Shown in pieces: positions 5,825 through 5,985 of a stretch of 5,985 bases of DNA. Source of the DNA: Bacteroidia bacterium (GTDB lineage Bacteria; Bacteroidota; Bacteroidia; Bacteroidales; Azobacteroidaceae). The translations under genes were made by a program, and so were the position numbers. The DNA lies in assembly GCA_025996835.1 (NCBI GenBank), contig BNTU01000152.1, positions 1-5,985 on the forward strand, read 5' to 3'. How positions within the stretch are numbered: position 1 is the first letter of the stretch; each line of letters starts with the position of its first letter. The notes under the pieces were generated by a model that searched no databases, was not told the DNA's origin, and saw nothing but the letters and a program-made list of their open reading frames with translations.

Positions 5825-5869
5825 ATTTTATTCCTCATATCTTATTCCTCATATCTTATTGCTCATATT
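5814..5869. repeat. Four 14-bp tandem units spanning a stop/start junction
   Basis: Read on the minus strand, the units are AATATGAGCAATAA, GATATGAGGAATAA, GATATGAGGAATAA and AATATGAGCAATAA, exactly contiguous. The outer two are identical to each other, as are the inner two; they differ at two positions. The first unit holds the stop of the upstream mutase gene and the last holds the DUF2461 start codon. Confidence 0.95.
5821..5866 (-). other. Chain of three five-codon mini-ORFs with ATGA overlaps
   Basis: Within the tandem repeat, ATG at 5866, 5852 and 5838 each open a reading frame of five codons (MSNKI, MRNKI, MRNKI). Each ends in a TGA that overlaps the next ATG by one base pair step (ATGA). 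The chain starts at the TGA of the mutase gene (5865-5863) and ends at the DUF2461 ATG (5824). Units two and three also supply GAGG eight bases before the next ATG. Translation of these mini-ORFs is an inference; their reading frames are directly seen. Confidence 0.6.
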
Positions 5870-5985
5870 CCCAATGATTTTCTGACGGCAGCGATTTTCT
5901 CGGTCGCCGCCACTTCCGCCGCCGCGATGTCGTCGCGCGAAGCCACTTGCCCCGTTACTTCGATGTAAAACTTGATTTTCGGCTC
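5863..5985 (-). CDS. Phosphoglucomutase/phosphomannomutase family, C-terminal end (partial)
   Basis: The last 40 codons of a leftward gene that enters from the right edge are present. They begin EPKIKFYIEVTGQ, which matches the C-terminal phosphate-binding signature RPSGTEPKIKFY of alpha-D-phosphohexomutases, with the RPSGT part lying outside the window. A helix (AAAEVAATEKIAAVRKSLGI) ends the protein, as in Bacteroidota phospho-sugar mutases. The enzyme would move phosphate between C1 and C6 of a hexose. Its stop TGA overlaps the first ATG of the repeat chain that leads to the DUF2461 gene. Sugar specificity cannot be judged from this fragment. Confidence 0.82.
   Translation of the reverse strand, partial: EPKIKFYIEVTGQVASRDDIAAAEVAATEKIAAVRKSLGI

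Overview
The window looks like chromosomal DNA of a member of the Bacteroidota, probably Bacteroidales-like. Three things point there. The carbamoyltransferase is of the Bacteroides N-succinylornithine type. The promoters carry the Bacteroidota -7 box TAnnTTTG, with one near-perfect TTTG-N19-TACCTTTG. The paired ExbD-like proteins are of the kind common in that phylum. No phage, IS element, CRISPR array, tRNA or rRNA is seen. All main genes are conserved and apparently intact, and the window starts at an intergenic repeat and ends inside a gene.

Left part (1-2236). argF' (arginine biosynthesis) runs leftward. A secreted or lipid-free periplasmic alpha/beta hydrolase runs rightward. They diverge from a 105-bp spacer holding two back-to-back promoters, long A/T tracts and a perfect 14-bp palindrome at the expected transcription start of the hydrolase. 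A weak AT-rich hairpin with a T run follows the hydrolase.

Centre (2281-5156). A tight rightward cluster encodes GrpE, DnaJ and two ExbD/TolR-like proteins. The gaps are 15 bp, 3 bp and a 4-bp ATGA overlap, so they are probably one operon. It joins the Hsp70 (DnaK) co-chaperone pair to two subunits of a proton-motive-force transducer, but no ExbB partner and no dnaK are in view. The second exbD carries an inverted pair of a short palindromic repeat inside its reading frame, in a periplasmic loop. A half copy of the same repeat sits at the 3' end of argF'.

Right part (5126-5985). A DUF2461 gene runs leftward and overlaps the end of the second exbD by 31 bp tail to tail. Upstream of it, on the same strand, is the C-terminal end of a phosphoglucomutase/phosphomannomutase-family gene. 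The stop/start junction between these two genes has been expanded into four 14-bp tandem units. Each unit keeps an ATGA stop-start overlap, so three five-codon mini-ORFs lie between the two cistrons.

The most unusual signals are this stop-start tandem repeat and the protein-coding palindromic repeat in exbD. No clearly new multi-gene system was found.
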